From: Chitinophaga ginsengisegetis
GTDB taxonomy: Bacteria; Bacteroidota; Bacteroidia; Chitinophagales; Chitinophagaceae
Direction: 5' to 3'
NCBI RefSeq assembly: GCF_900168065.1
Contig: NZ_FUZZ01000001.1
Span: 2,910,623 to 2,974,622, forward strand
DNA length: 64,000 nucleotides
In this document: one piece after another, positions 53,445 to 62,186 of the stretch
How positions within the stretch are numbered: position 1 is the stretch's first letter
How the letters are laid out: each line of letters starts with the position of its first letter
Made by a program: the position numbers and the translations under genes
The notes under the pieces: model-generated
The model's input: only the letters and a program-made list of their open reading frames with translations
Database searches by the model: none
What the model was told of the DNA's origin: nothing

Positions 53445-55400
53445 ATGAAGCTACTTACACTCGTACTTATTCTTATACTGTCGGCAACCCGGAGCTATGC
53501 GCAGCAGGCTCCCGGGAGATATGATAAGGACAGTCTCGCCCGTGTTCTTGAACAAGCAACAAATGATAGTGTCAAAGCGCGTGTGAGCTTTCTCCTGGCC
53601 GACGAATGGGAAGATAAAGACACGCTGCTGTCTAAAAAATATGTGCAGCTGGGTAAAGGATTCAGCAAAGGTCATCCATTTCTGCAGGGCGTATCCCTTT
53701 TCTACGAAGCCCGGAAACTGGCTCCAACAGCACCCGATTCAGCCGCTAAGGTTTTCATGCAGGCAGAAAATATCCTGAAGAAATTCCCGGGCAAAGAAGC
53801 ATTGCTTTTCCGTTCCATGTGCTGGCATGATTACGCACGGGTATTCCACTTTGAAAAAGATGATCCGGAAACCTATGTGAACCTCCTTGTAACCCAGGCA
53901 ATACCATTGGCACAAAAGTCAGGCGATCAACGCTACCTGGGAAAGAACTACCTGGATCTTGCCTACGGATTTAAAAACCTGAAAGAATATGCCAAAGCAA
54001 AAATATACCTGCAGCTGGCAATTGAAACATTAAGAAACGAAAAAGGAAATACCCGGTACCTGGCTACCGCTTATCATACCTTGTCAGAGAACTATTCACT
54101 GTCGGGCGACTCCGCAAAAGCCGCCTTGTACCTTGATAGTATGCGGGTGTTACTGACTCCTTACCCCGAAGCAGACGAGTGGCTGAATTACTATGCAGGC
54201 GAAAGTATGCGGCTTACCATCGCGGAAAAATTTGACCAGTCCCTTGCGGTTTCAGAGAAAGGTATTGCCTTAGCCCGGAAACTGCATCAACCATATCCCG
54301 AACAACGTTTGCTGCTGCAAAAATTTTATGCGTTATACAATAAGAAGGATCTGCCGGAAGCCCGTCGTGTAGCCCTCGACCTGTACAGTAAACTGCCATT
54401 TATGAATACCTCAGCTAACAGGCTTTTACTGTATTATGGACTGGTAGCAACCAATGAAGACATGAAGAATATTCCGGAAGCCTACCAGTGGCTGAAACGT
54501 TATAGTTACCTGAGCGACAGCGTTGCACAAAGTAACCTGGAAACAAAAATCAATGCGCTGGAAATAAAATTCAGGAATGCGGAACATCAGCGGAAAATTA
54601 CGGAACTGAATGCATCCAACGACAAGGCGAACTTCGCATTAAAACGAACCATCTTGTTAAGCTGGTTGCTGGGATTGGTAAGTGTGCTTCTATTTATAAT
54701 CTTACTGCTGGGTTACTTCTTTTATAAAAATAAAAAGAGAACGGCCCTCCAGCAGGAACAGATCAAGGTTTCGCACGCCATGCTGCAAGGCCAGGAAGAA
54801 GAACGCAAACGGGTAGCGCGGGATCTTCACGACAGCCTGGGAGGCTTACTGGCTTCCACCAAAATCAATCTTTCCAAAATTGCCGGCAGTGGAAGTACCG
54901 GCAACCGCCCGGAAATGGAAGGGATAATCGGCCAGATGGATACCTCCGTAACAGAGCTAAGGCGGATTGCGCATAATATGATGCCCGAAATGTTGTTACG
55001 ACTCGGGCTTGAAGCTGCGCTGAAAGATCTTTGCGATACATTTGAATCCGAAAAAACAACCGTTCGTTTCCTGTGCTTCGGGATTCAACCAAACATCCCG
55101 CAGGGAGAACAGGTGATCATTTATCGCATTGCACAGGAGTTACTGACCAATGCAGTAAAACATGCCGGAGCAAAAAATATCCTGCTACAGTGCAACCAGC
55201 GGGATAACAGATTTTTTATTACTGTTGAAGATGATGGTACCGGTTTCAATAAAGATGTCCTGCATGAAAATCAGGGCATGGGCTTTATCAATATTAAAAC
55301 CCGGGTGGCCTATCTGAATGGTAAAATAGAGATCCTTTCCAGGGGGAACCAACCTGGTACTTCCATAAATATTGAAGTGTATGTTACAACAGAAATATAA
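53445..55400 (+). CDS. Sensor histidine kinase with TPR-like sensor and HisKA_3 domain
   Basis: A 651-residue membrane kinase from the ATG at 53445 (MKLLTLVLILI). A signal peptide ends near AQQ, the periplasmic part (about 25-395) carries TPR-like helices (YLATAYHTLSENYSLSGDSA), one membrane helix lies at about 405-428 (LLGLVSVLLFIILLLGYFFY), followed by a coiled linker. The phosphorylated His is in RVARDLHDSLGG (HisKA_3, NarL/DesK class), and the ATP-binding domain has IAQELLTNAVKHAGA and DDGTGF, GMGFINIKTR. Its stop overlaps the response regulator start by 20 bp, so the pair forms one two-component system. Signal unknown. Confidence 0.93.
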   Translation: MKLLTLVLILILSATRSYAQQAPGRYDKDSLARVLEQATNDSVKARVSFLLADEWEDKDTLLSKKYVQLGKGFSKGHPFLQGVSLFYEARKLAPTAPDSAAKVFMQAENILKKFPGKEALLFRSMCWHDYARVFHFEKDDPETYVNLLVTQAIPLAQKSGDQRYLGKNYLDLAYGFKNLKEYAKAKIYLQLAIETLRNEKGNTRYLATAYHTLSENYSLSGDSAKAALYLDSMRVLLTPYPEADEWLNYYAGESMRLTIAEKFDQSLAVSEKGIALARKLHQPYPEQRLLLQKFYALYNKKDLPEARRVALDLYSKLPFMNTSANRLLLYYGLVATNEDMKNIPEAYQWLKRYSYLSDSVAQSNLETKINALEIKFRNAEHQRKITELNASNDKANFALKRTILLSWLLGLVSVLLFIILLLGYFFYKNKKRTALQQEQIKVSHAMLQGQEEERKRVARDLHDSLGGLLASTKINLSKIAGSGSTGNRPEMEGIIGQMDTSVTELRRIAHNMMPEMLLRLGLEAALKDLCDTFESEKTTVRFLCFGIQPNIPQGEQVIIYRIAQELLTNAVKHAGAKNILLQCNQRDNRFFITVEDDGTGFNKDVLHENQGMGFINIKTRVAYLNGKIEILSRGNQPGTSINIEVYVTTEI

Positions 55401-56016
55401 GCTGGCCATTCTTGATGATCACCCGGTGGTGCTTCAGGGGCTGGTCAATGTTCTTTCCAGGGAAGAGGCATTTGAAATTGCAGGTACGTTTACCAACACC
55501 GGGGACTTCCTCCAATTTTTCAATGCCAACCCGGTTCATGTGGTGCTGCTTGACATTATCCTTCCGGACGGAAACGGGATGGACCTGTGTAAGGAAATCA
55601 AAACAACAGCGCCCGATACCATTGTGCTGGCGTTGAGCAACCATGATCAACGCAGCGCCATTATGAAAATGCTTGAAAACGGCGCAAGTGGTTACCTGCT
55701 AAAAAACGCCTCTGTGGAAGAACTGGTGCGCTGCATCCACGACGCCCTTCAACACCAGATCGTATTTAGCCATGCCATAAAAGAAATTATCGCCCGGCCG
55801 GGATTAAAAGATATAAAAGACACCCCGGTACTGACCGCCAGGGAACTGGAAATCCTGAAGCTTATTGCTTCCGGTATCACCACCAGGCGCATTGCCGAAA
55901 TGCTTTTTTTAAGCAAGTTCACCGTTGAAAATCATCGTAAAAATCTGCTTCAGAAATTCCAGGTAAAAAACGTTGCAGGGCTTATCAGCTCCGCAAGCCA
56001 CCAGGGGTTGCTCTGA
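55381..56016 (+). CDS. NarL/LuxR-type response regulator
   Basis: A 211-residue response regulator from the ATG at 55381 (MLQQKYKLAILDDHP). The receiver covers about 8-120 with the acidic pair D12-D13 and the phospho-acceptor D58 in VVLLDIILPDG; the switch Thr/Ser and Lys (LLKNA near 105) are present. The LuxR HTH lies at about 148-205 (LTARELEILKLIASGITTRRIAEMLF, quoted in part: LTARELEILKLIASG), with FTVENHRKNLLQKF as recognition helix. It overlaps the kinase gene and is its partner by position and class. Target genes are not known; its binding site was not found. Confidence 0.94.
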   Translation: MLQQKYKLAILDDHPVVLQGLVNVLSREEAFEIAGTFTNTGDFLQFFNANPVHVVLLDIILPDGNGMDLCKEIKTTAPDTIVLALSNHDQRSAIMKMLENGASGYLLKNASVEELVRCIHDALQHQIVFSHAIKEIIARPGLKDIKDTPVLTARELEILKLIASGITTRRIAEMLFLSKFTVENHRKNLLQKFQVKNVAGLISSASHQGLL

Positions 56017-56079
56017 TTGAATTAACAAACTAACTATAGGTCCGCCTACACCACACCTGTAACACCTCCTGGAAGCGCA

Positions 56080-56631
56080 CTACGGATTCTCTACCGTTTT
56101 TGTTTCTGCCAGCTCCGCCTCATCGGGTTCTTTTTCCAGGTCACGATCCAGGGCATATAATGCTTCCCCGGTAGCCTTTTCACCACCCGCCACTTTGATC
56201 TTATCCAACAGATTCAATGCCAGCGTTTCCTCTTCTGTTTGTTCCTTCACAAACCATTGCAGGAAATTCCACGATGCCCAATCGCCTTCATCAAAGCTCA
56301 TCTTCACCAGCTTATAAATTCCTGCTGTATTATTAATTTCCTGCTGAAATACCTGTTCGAAACAGTTTTGCACACTAACAGGATTTGCCGGTGGCTGCGG
56401 AATAGCAGCTATCTCCACTTTTCCTCCTCTTTCCAGGATATATTCCAGGAATTTCATCATATGGTTACGCTCTTCATTGGCGTGACGGAAGAGGAAATTG
56501 GCAATTCCACTATATCCTTCACTTGCAGCCCAGGCGCCATAAGATAAATAGATCTGCGCTGCCAGTGCTTCCTGTGTCATTTGATTGTTGAGTCCGGCCT
56601 GTAAGCTGGCTGAAAGCCTGTTCTTGTTCAT
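56080..56631 (-). CDS. ftnA: Ferritin (iron storage)
   Basis: A 183-residue ferritin that oxidises Fe(II) and stores iron in a 24-mer shell. The di-iron site residues come from helices: YLSYGAWAASEGYSG, FRHANEERNHMMKF (Glu/His ligands) and FLQWFVKEQTEEE. LDKIKVAGG is the usual turn before helix E. The C-terminus (ALDRDLEKEPDEAELAET) is longer and more acidic than in typical bacterial ferritins of ~165 residues. Monocistronic; no haem-binding Met suggests ferritin rather than bacterioferritin. Confidence 0.92.
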   Translation of the reverse strand: MNKNRLSASLQAGLNNQMTQEALAAQIYLSYGAWAASEGYSGIANFLFRHANEERNHMMKFLEYILERGGKVEIAAIPQPPANPVSVQNCFEQVFQQEINNTAGIYKLVKMSFDEGDWASWNFLQWFVKEQTEEETLALNLLDKIKVAGGEKATGEALYALDRDLEKEPDEAELAETKTVENP

Positions 56632-56730
56632 GATAGTAGTTTTTAGGATGAATGCAGTTCGCTAACAATGAAAGGCCAAATCAAAAACTACACCATAACG
56701 ATGTGGGGCTGCTCCTGTGTTTGCTTCACT

Positions 56731-57468
56731 TCACCTTATCATCCTTATCACCGCCAGATCATCTGTATGATTCAACCCAAACTTATGCTCTATCAATTTC
56801 AATTTTCTATTCAGCATTTCTTCATTCCCCCTCCCTGTCTGATCATTTAACAGGAAATCTACGGGGTTTATCACCTCGGAGTTTTCCGGCGCCGCCACCC
56901 TCGTAAATGTTTCTATACCATCAGTAGCAATACTGACATCAATCAATTCATGAAGAAATATTTTCTGCAGTTGAGAGTCATACCAATGATCAAAATCTTC
57001 CGACAGATGATAGCCCAGGTAATCTGGTTTATTATCCTGGTCAAAAGTAATCATGGCGCCGTTAATGTTAACAACTCCATCTCCCACAACCAGCACCACG
57101 CCTTTATCTGCGCTGGTATCTGCCAGCAAAATAATTAATGTAGTCAGCAACTCTTCTCTTTCCAGTTGCAGTTGATTTTTGAGGATTTTTAATTCTGAGA
57201 ATAATTCCTGTAAGATGATTTTGAGATAATCATCCAGTGGTATTTCGGGATGTTCTTTGGAATAAAAGAATTTGTAGCTTAGCGACTTACAAATCTTTCT
57301 CAACAGCTTACCTGTCAGCGAAGAAATAAGATAACTATCCTTTCCCATTGTGCAGCCATCCATTACTGCACAGATAATTTTATTACTATCGATATGATCG
57401 AAGAAGAGATAATCTTCGCAGTGGTTAACATGATAGGCGCCTATCTGGAGGGTAGTGTATATTTCCAT
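56731..57468 (-). CDS. PP2C-like protein phosphatase
   Basis: A 245-residue protein with a PP2C/PPM-type layout: CEDYLFFDH near residue 17 (usual 'ED' metal residue), AVMDGCTMGKDS (metal-binding DG), VVLVVGDGVVNINGA, the late ATDGIETF and the final DDLAVIRM. Together they give the four Asp metal ligands of PPM phosphatases. No membrane helix or second domain. It probably removes phosphate from Ser/Thr of unknown protein partners; no kinase gene is adjacent, which is unusual for this family in defence or stress loci. Confidence 0.78.
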   Translation of the reverse strand: MEIYTTLQIGAYHVNHCEDYLFFDHIDSNKIICAVMDGCTMGKDSYLISSLTGKLLRKICKSLSYKFFYSKEHPEIPLDDYLKIILQELFSELKILKNQLQLEREELLTTLIILLADTSADKGVVLVVGDGVVNINGAMITFDQDNKPDYLGYHLSEDFDHWYDSQLQKIFLHELIDVSIATDGIETFTRVAAPENSEVINPVDFLLNDQTGRGNEEMLNRKLKLIEHKFGLNHTDDLAVIRMIR

Positions 57469-57511
57469 ACTTAAACATCAAGATAGCAACTTTACCCACT
57501 ATTTCAAAACG

Positions 57512-57549
57512 ATATTCAGGCTGCCGCGGGGTCGCGGCAACCTGAATAT
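57512..57549. terminator. Hairpin after the susD gene
   Basis: ATATTCAGG (57512-57520) pairs with CCTGAATAT (57541-57549), extended inward by TGCCGCG/CGCGGCA. It lies 8 bp after the SusD stop and before the PP2C start; a T-run is weak, so it may protect as well as terminate. Confidence 0.65.
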
Positions 57550-57556
57550 TACGTTA

Positions 57557-58867
57557 TTAAAATGCGGGATCATCCGGTGTGTTCGGGTTATCATTCCGTT
57601 CTACAAACGGATATGGGAAATAGCTCCGCTTCCGTTCTGATACGGGGCGTCCGAACCTGCGGCTATCTGCCAGTTCCTGGGCACCCATAAACAATTCTAT
57701 TCTGCGATGTTTATAGATCAATGTCAGTAACTCCGCTTCGGTAGCTGCAGCTACCGGTGGCAATGCTGCACCAATACCAAATGCATCTTCAGATGCTTTC
57801 TTGGTAACCACCTTGTTCAGGAAAATCAGACCATTCAGGATATCATGCTGACGGGCATATGCTTCTGCTTTAATCAGCAGCATTTCTCCCGGCAGGTAGA
57901 TAGGCACTGAGGTTTGGGTACTTCTGAAGAAACCGCTGATATTAAACTTAGGTTTAACAGGCCGGGCAATATAAAATGGTACCCGCTGATCGGCCAGATC
58001 CGGTTGTATAGGCACTGGTAATCCCATCGTGGAATCTACCACGTTATAGATGTTGTTGGTAGCCGTTACCAATGTAAAGATGGGATTGGTGATCTGCGGA
58101 TTAAAGGAAAGTGTGGAGCGTACATTCAGGTTCACTTTGTCGGCGGCGGCGATGGCGCCTGGGTAATCGCCGGCATACAGTGCATACCGGGCTTTCAGCG
58201 CATACAGTGTATTTACGATATCCACGCTATCCGGGATATTGGCTAAAAAGCTATTTCCTATAGGCGTGGCCGTTACTGTACTGATGGCATTGTCCAGTGC
58301 GGCGGCGGCCATTACATAACCCTGCTTTCCGGGAACAAACTTCACTCCGCCGGATGAGAGAACAGGCGTACTGGTATTTTCCGGTACCTGTTCCCAAAAG
58401 TTAGCCTGTACTCCAAGAGCGAGGGCTTTAAAAATAGTAGTATAAGCAATGAGGCCGCTGGCAAAGCTTTTATCTGTAACAATGGCGCCGGTACGGCGTA
58501 TAACACTATCGGCTTCATACCGGATCTTATTGGATACGTTCCACATACCGGTAACCACCACGTTGGTGGTGAGCACTTTACTTCCGCCTGCGCCAAGCTG
58601 CGCTTCATCTGTATTACCCGGATTAGTAACAAAGGTTTCTCCAACCAGCAAACTGCCGGAAGTTACCGTGGTATATAACAGTCCTGTACGATCCTTTGTA
58701 TACCAGGTTTGCAAACCTACTGCTACATTCGCCAATGTGGCGGGAGAGCTGTAAGCCCCTTCTGATGAAGGCCCCGATGGATCCTGGTAATCTTTCTTAC
58801 ACGCGGTGAAGGCGAAGGTGCAGAACAAAGCGATGGCGAGGATACTATATTGCATATGTCGTTTCAT
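57557..58867 (-). CDS. SusD/RagB-family glycan-binding lipoprotein
   Basis: A 436-residue surface lipoprotein from the ATG at 58867 (MKRHMQYSIL), chosen because the lipobox FTAC (Cys23) follows at the proper distance; a longer in-frame reading into susC would lack a signal. Mature start KKDYQDPSGPS. SusD marks are VGLQTWYTKD, LYALKARYALYAGDYPGAI and the C-terminal HRRIELFMGAQELADSRRF and PYPFVERNDNPNTP. It lies 19 bp behind susC. The GH9-deacetylase gene further upstream in the same direction suggests an amino-sugar glycan as ligand; this is inferred. Confidence 0.92.
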   Translation of the reverse strand: MKRHMQYSILAIALFCTFAFTACKKDYQDPSGPSSEGAYSSPATLANVAVGLQTWYTKDRTGLLYTTVTSGSLLVGETFVTNPGNTDEAQLGAGGSKVLTTNVVVTGMWNVSNKIRYEADSVIRRTGAIVTDKSFASGLIAYTTIFKALALGVQANFWEQVPENTSTPVLSSGGVKFVPGKQGYVMAAAALDNAISTVTATPIGNSFLANIPDSVDIVNTLYALKARYALYAGDYPGAIAAADKVNLNVRSTLSFNPQITNPIFTLVTATNNIYNVVDSTMGLPVPIQPDLADQRVPFYIARPVKPKFNISGFFRSTQTSVPIYLPGEMLLIKAEAYARQHDILNGLIFLNKVVTKKASEDAFGIGAALPPVAAATEAELLTLIYKHRRIELFMGAQELADSRRFGRPVSERKRSYFPYPFVERNDNPNTPDDPAF

Positions 58868-58886
58868 GATAGCTCTTTTTGTGTGA

Positions 58887-61800
58887 TTAAAATTTTGCGC
58901 GGACAGACAGGTTATAACTCCGGGGCACCGGCACGGCGCCAAAATCAATTCCACGCAATACGGTGCTTTGTCCGGCGGCATTTAATTCCGGATCGTATCC
59001 TTTGTAGTTGTCCCAGGAGATCAGGTTCCTGCCACCCAGGCTTACCGTTAAATCGCTGAGTCCTTTCAGCTTACCAAAGCTATAGCTGAAGGCTACTTCC
59101 CGCAGCTTCACAAAGGAGCCGTCATCAATTCTCCATTCCTGTATGTTGTAATTACCCGCAATAAAACCGCGGGGGAGCAATCCGAGATCTTCCTGTTCAG
59201 CTACTTTTCCGTTATCCACACCTTGCCTGGTCCGCCAGTCGGCGTTGAATACATCTCCGCCCTGCACAGCATCTATCTGTATATGCAGACCCAGTTTTTT
59301 ATACTGGAAATCATTGGTGAGGGTACCTGTCCAATCGGGGTTAGGGTCACCTATTTTTTTATTCAATGCCGTAGTACCTGCTGGCGGTAAACCGGTAGCA
59401 GGATCACGTGCAATCGTATACGTTAGTGGCGTATTTTGTTTACCTGCTTCTGTAACCGGTATACCGGCAGGCGTTTTTAGTTGGTTGCCATTTTCATCCC
59501 TGGCGAAGAAGGTACCATAGAAAAAGCCGATCGGCTCTCCGTTGGCAATACCCACAGGAGCGCCGCCCACGGTGTTATAGAGGATCAGCGACTGTCCTAT
59601 ATCTACCGCTTTATTGCGGTTACGGTTATAGATGGCAGTCAGGTTCCAGTTGAAATCTTTTGTCTTCACCGGCATTACATTCAGCACTACTTCCACGCCG
59701 GTGTTCTCCAGGGTACCGATATTATCCTGGTAAAAAGAGTAGCCTTTGGTGGGAGCAACTGCACGGCTGATCAACAGATTTTCCACGCGCTTTTTGTAGT
59801 AGTTAACGGAGAGGCCTACACGATTATCCCAGAATGCCAGGTCCGTACCTACTTCCAGCTCTTTCTGCTTTTCCGGTTTCACATCGGGATTTGTATAAGT
59901 AGAAGGCGACTGGAAAGCAGCAGCTCCTATGAAAGCGGTAGCATCATAGGTATTGTAACGGCCGTATGCCGGGATACCGGTAAGGTTACCGGATTCACCA
60001 TAGGCTGCTCTCAATTTCAGCAGGTTCCACCATTTGGATACGGACGATTTTTCCCAGAAATCTGTACCGGATATCACATAACTGCCACTCAGCTTGGCAT
60101 ACAGCTGGTTCCTTTCATCTACCCCAAATACGGAGGATCCATCCACGCGCAGGGCGCCTGTAATAAACAGCTGATTACGGTATTTAAAATTCTGTTGGAT
60201 ATATTCCCCGGAAATAGATAGCTCGGTGCGTTGATCTGCACCGGGAATAATAGTAGTGGCTTTGTCTGCTGTTTGTACAAAAGGAGGCAGCCCTCTTCCC
60301 TGTTCCAGGGTGTAGTGCATTTTCTGATATTGTACAGAGTAACCTACCTGTGTTACCGAACTGAGTTTATCGCTGATATCCCAGTTGTAGGTAGCATTGA
60401 GGTCGTGGTTGATCAAAAAGGAATTGTTATTACCTGCGCTGGCATAACCATTCTGTGCAGGGTCCAGGTCTGGGCCGCCGCCAAAAAAACCAGGACTTAC
60501 AAAATAGGCGAATGCAGGCATGAAGGTGGTACCTTCCTGGTTATAGTTGTCGATACCCAGCCGGTAATCAACCGTAAGATTTTTGATTGGTCGCAGCTTG
60601 ATGCCAGCGCCGGCAATCACCCTGCCTACATGTTGCTGCTGTTTAAAGTCTTCCATGATAGACACGGGGTTTACGCGGCCGCGTTCTCCCACTTTCATCA
60701 GCTGACCTAAGGCATTCCGTTTTTGTATATCGTAGTAGTTACCGATGATGGTTACGCCATTCATGGGAGAATAGAACGTGTTACCATCGGGCTTTTCATT
60801 TGCCTTGCTGTAAACATAGTTCAGACTGGCACTGAAGCTCACCCAGCTGGCCAGCTCCTGGTCCAGGTTCAAGCGGAAACTGAAGCGGCTGAAATCTGTT
60901 TTATTGATAATTCCCTGATTATAAAAGTAACTGCCGGATGCGTAGTATTTTGTTTTGTCTTTTCCACCGGCCACGGATATATTATTATCCGTTCCTACGC
61001 CGGTACGGAAAATATAATCCTGGTAGTCGTACCTGTTTACGGGTGTAGTACTCACTATAGCAGGCGACAGGATATTTTGCGTAGAGTCGTCCGGGGAGCC
61101 GCCAAACTTTATCGGGGCGCGGTTCACATCCAGTTTTTTGCGTAGCTGGTTAACCGAAAAAGTGGTGGAGAAATTAACCACCGGCGCACCGGCGCTGCCT
61201 CTTTTGGTGAAAATCTGTACCACGCCGGCGTTGGCGCGGGAACCGTAGATAGCCGCTGCAGCTGCGCCGTTCAGCACTTCAATGCGTTCAATATCTGCCG
61301 GGTTAATATCAGAGATACGGCTTTGTCCTACGTTACCTACAAATTTGTTGCCTGCACCACCGGCCGCATCGGCAGCTCCGCCAACGCCGTAGCTCGGATC
61401 TGCATTGGTTACGCGCGTAGTGGAGTTATCAATGATTACCCCGTCGATGATATACAGAGGTTCTGTAGATCCCGATATCGTACTGATACCACGGAGTTTT
61501 ACAGAGATGCCGCCTGCAGGGTCCCCGGAGTTCTGGGAAATCTGCGCACCGGCAGTTTTGCCTTGCAGGGCTCCCAGCACGTTACCCGAGCCGCTTTTAC
61601 TCAGTTCATCCGCTTTTACGGTGCTGATGTAGTTACCCAACTGCCGGCGTGTGGTACCTTCGGAGGTACCGGTTACCACGATCTCATCCAGTTTGGATAC
61701 TTCTGCAGACAGCTGAATATTTTGCGTGTAGGTGCCGGTGCCGGCACTTACTACCAGCACCCGCTCACCGGCGGCAAAACCAATACCTGAATACCCCAGC

Positions 61801-62036
61801 GTGTAATTACCCGGCTGCAGATTGCCACTGATGGTATAACGTCCATCAACATCTGTTTGGGCGCCCAGTTTTGTATTCTTCACCACCACCGTGATTCCGG
61901 GAATAGGGGATTGCTGGTTATCCGTTACCTGGCCTGAAATTTTCACCTGCGCATAGGTAGCAATGGCCAGCACGTTCATGAACAGGAATAGCAAAAAGGA
62001 CCGGCCTTTAGCCATCTTCAATAGAAACAAGCTCAT
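58887..62036 (-). CDS. SusC/RagA-family TonB-linked outer membrane protein
   Basis: A 1049-residue TonB-dependent channel, partner of the SusD gene after it. The start at 62036 or the in-frame ATG at 62015 (MAKGRSFLL) both give a signal peptide ending near TYAQ. A carboxypeptidase-like domain lies at about 30-115 (SGQVTDNQQSPIPGITVVV), the plug at about 120-265 (DEIVVTGTSEGTTRRQLGN, LYIIDGVIID, VLNGAAAAAIYGSRANAGV), and the barrel to the C-terminal VRAKF. Unlike the other SusC here (2138), it has no STN domain and no FecR/sigma genes beside it, so its control is different, perhaps by a regulator outside the window. Confidence 0.95.
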   Translation of the reverse strand: MSLFLLKMAKGRSFLLFLFMNVLAIATYAQVKISGQVTDNQQSPIPGITVVVKNTKLGAQTDVDGRYTISGNLQPGNYTLGYSGIGFAAGERVLVVSAGTGTYTQNIQLSAEVSKLDEIVVTGTSEGTTRRQLGNYISTVKADELSKSGSGNVLGALQGKTAGAQISQNSGDPAGGISVKLRGISTISGSTEPLYIIDGVIIDNSTTRVTNADPSYGVGGAADAAGGAGNKFVGNVGQSRISDINPADIERIEVLNGAAAAAIYGSRANAGVVQIFTKRGSAGAPVVNFSTTFSVNQLRKKLDVNRAPIKFGGSPDDSTQNILSPAIVSTTPVNRYDYQDYIFRTGVGTDNNISVAGGKDKTKYYASGSYFYNQGIINKTDFSRFSFRLNLDQELASWVSFSASLNYVYSKANEKPDGNTFYSPMNGVTIIGNYYDIQKRNALGQLMKVGERGRVNPVSIMEDFKQQQHVGRVIAGAGIKLRPIKNLTVDYRLGIDNYNQEGTTFMPAFAYFVSPGFFGGGPDLDPAQNGYASAGNNNSFLINHDLNATYNWDISDKLSSVTQVGYSVQYQKMHYTLEQGRGLPPFVQTADKATTIIPGADQRTELSISGEYIQQNFKYRNQLFITGALRVDGSSVFGVDERNQLYAKLSGSYVISGTDFWEKSSVSKWWNLLKLRAAYGESGNLTGIPAYGRYNTYDATAFIGAAAFQSPSTYTNPDVKPEKQKELEVGTDLAFWDNRVGLSVNYYKKRVENLLISRAVAPTKGYSFYQDNIGTLENTGVEVVLNVMPVKTKDFNWNLTAIYNRNRNKAVDIGQSLILYNTVGGAPVGIANGEPIGFFYGTFFARDENGNQLKTPAGIPVTEAGKQNTPLTYTIARDPATGLPPAGTTALNKKIGDPNPDWTGTLTNDFQYKKLGLHIQIDAVQGGDVFNADWRTRQGVDNGKVAEQEDLGLLPRGFIAGNYNIQEWRIDDGSFVKLREVAFSYSFGKLKGLSDLTVSLGGRNLISWDNYKGYDPELNAAGQSTVLRGIDFGAVPVPRSYNLSVRAKF

Positions 62037-62186
62037 AGAAAAAATTTAGCGGGTTTAAGTTTGGTCGATTACAGTCATGGGTAGTATACTAACTACCCGT
62101 CTTAATTTTGGTTGTCTTTGTTTTTATTCACATTCATCCGTTTAAGTTCGCTAAAAATTGGCAGGTCACCAAAAGGACCACGATTG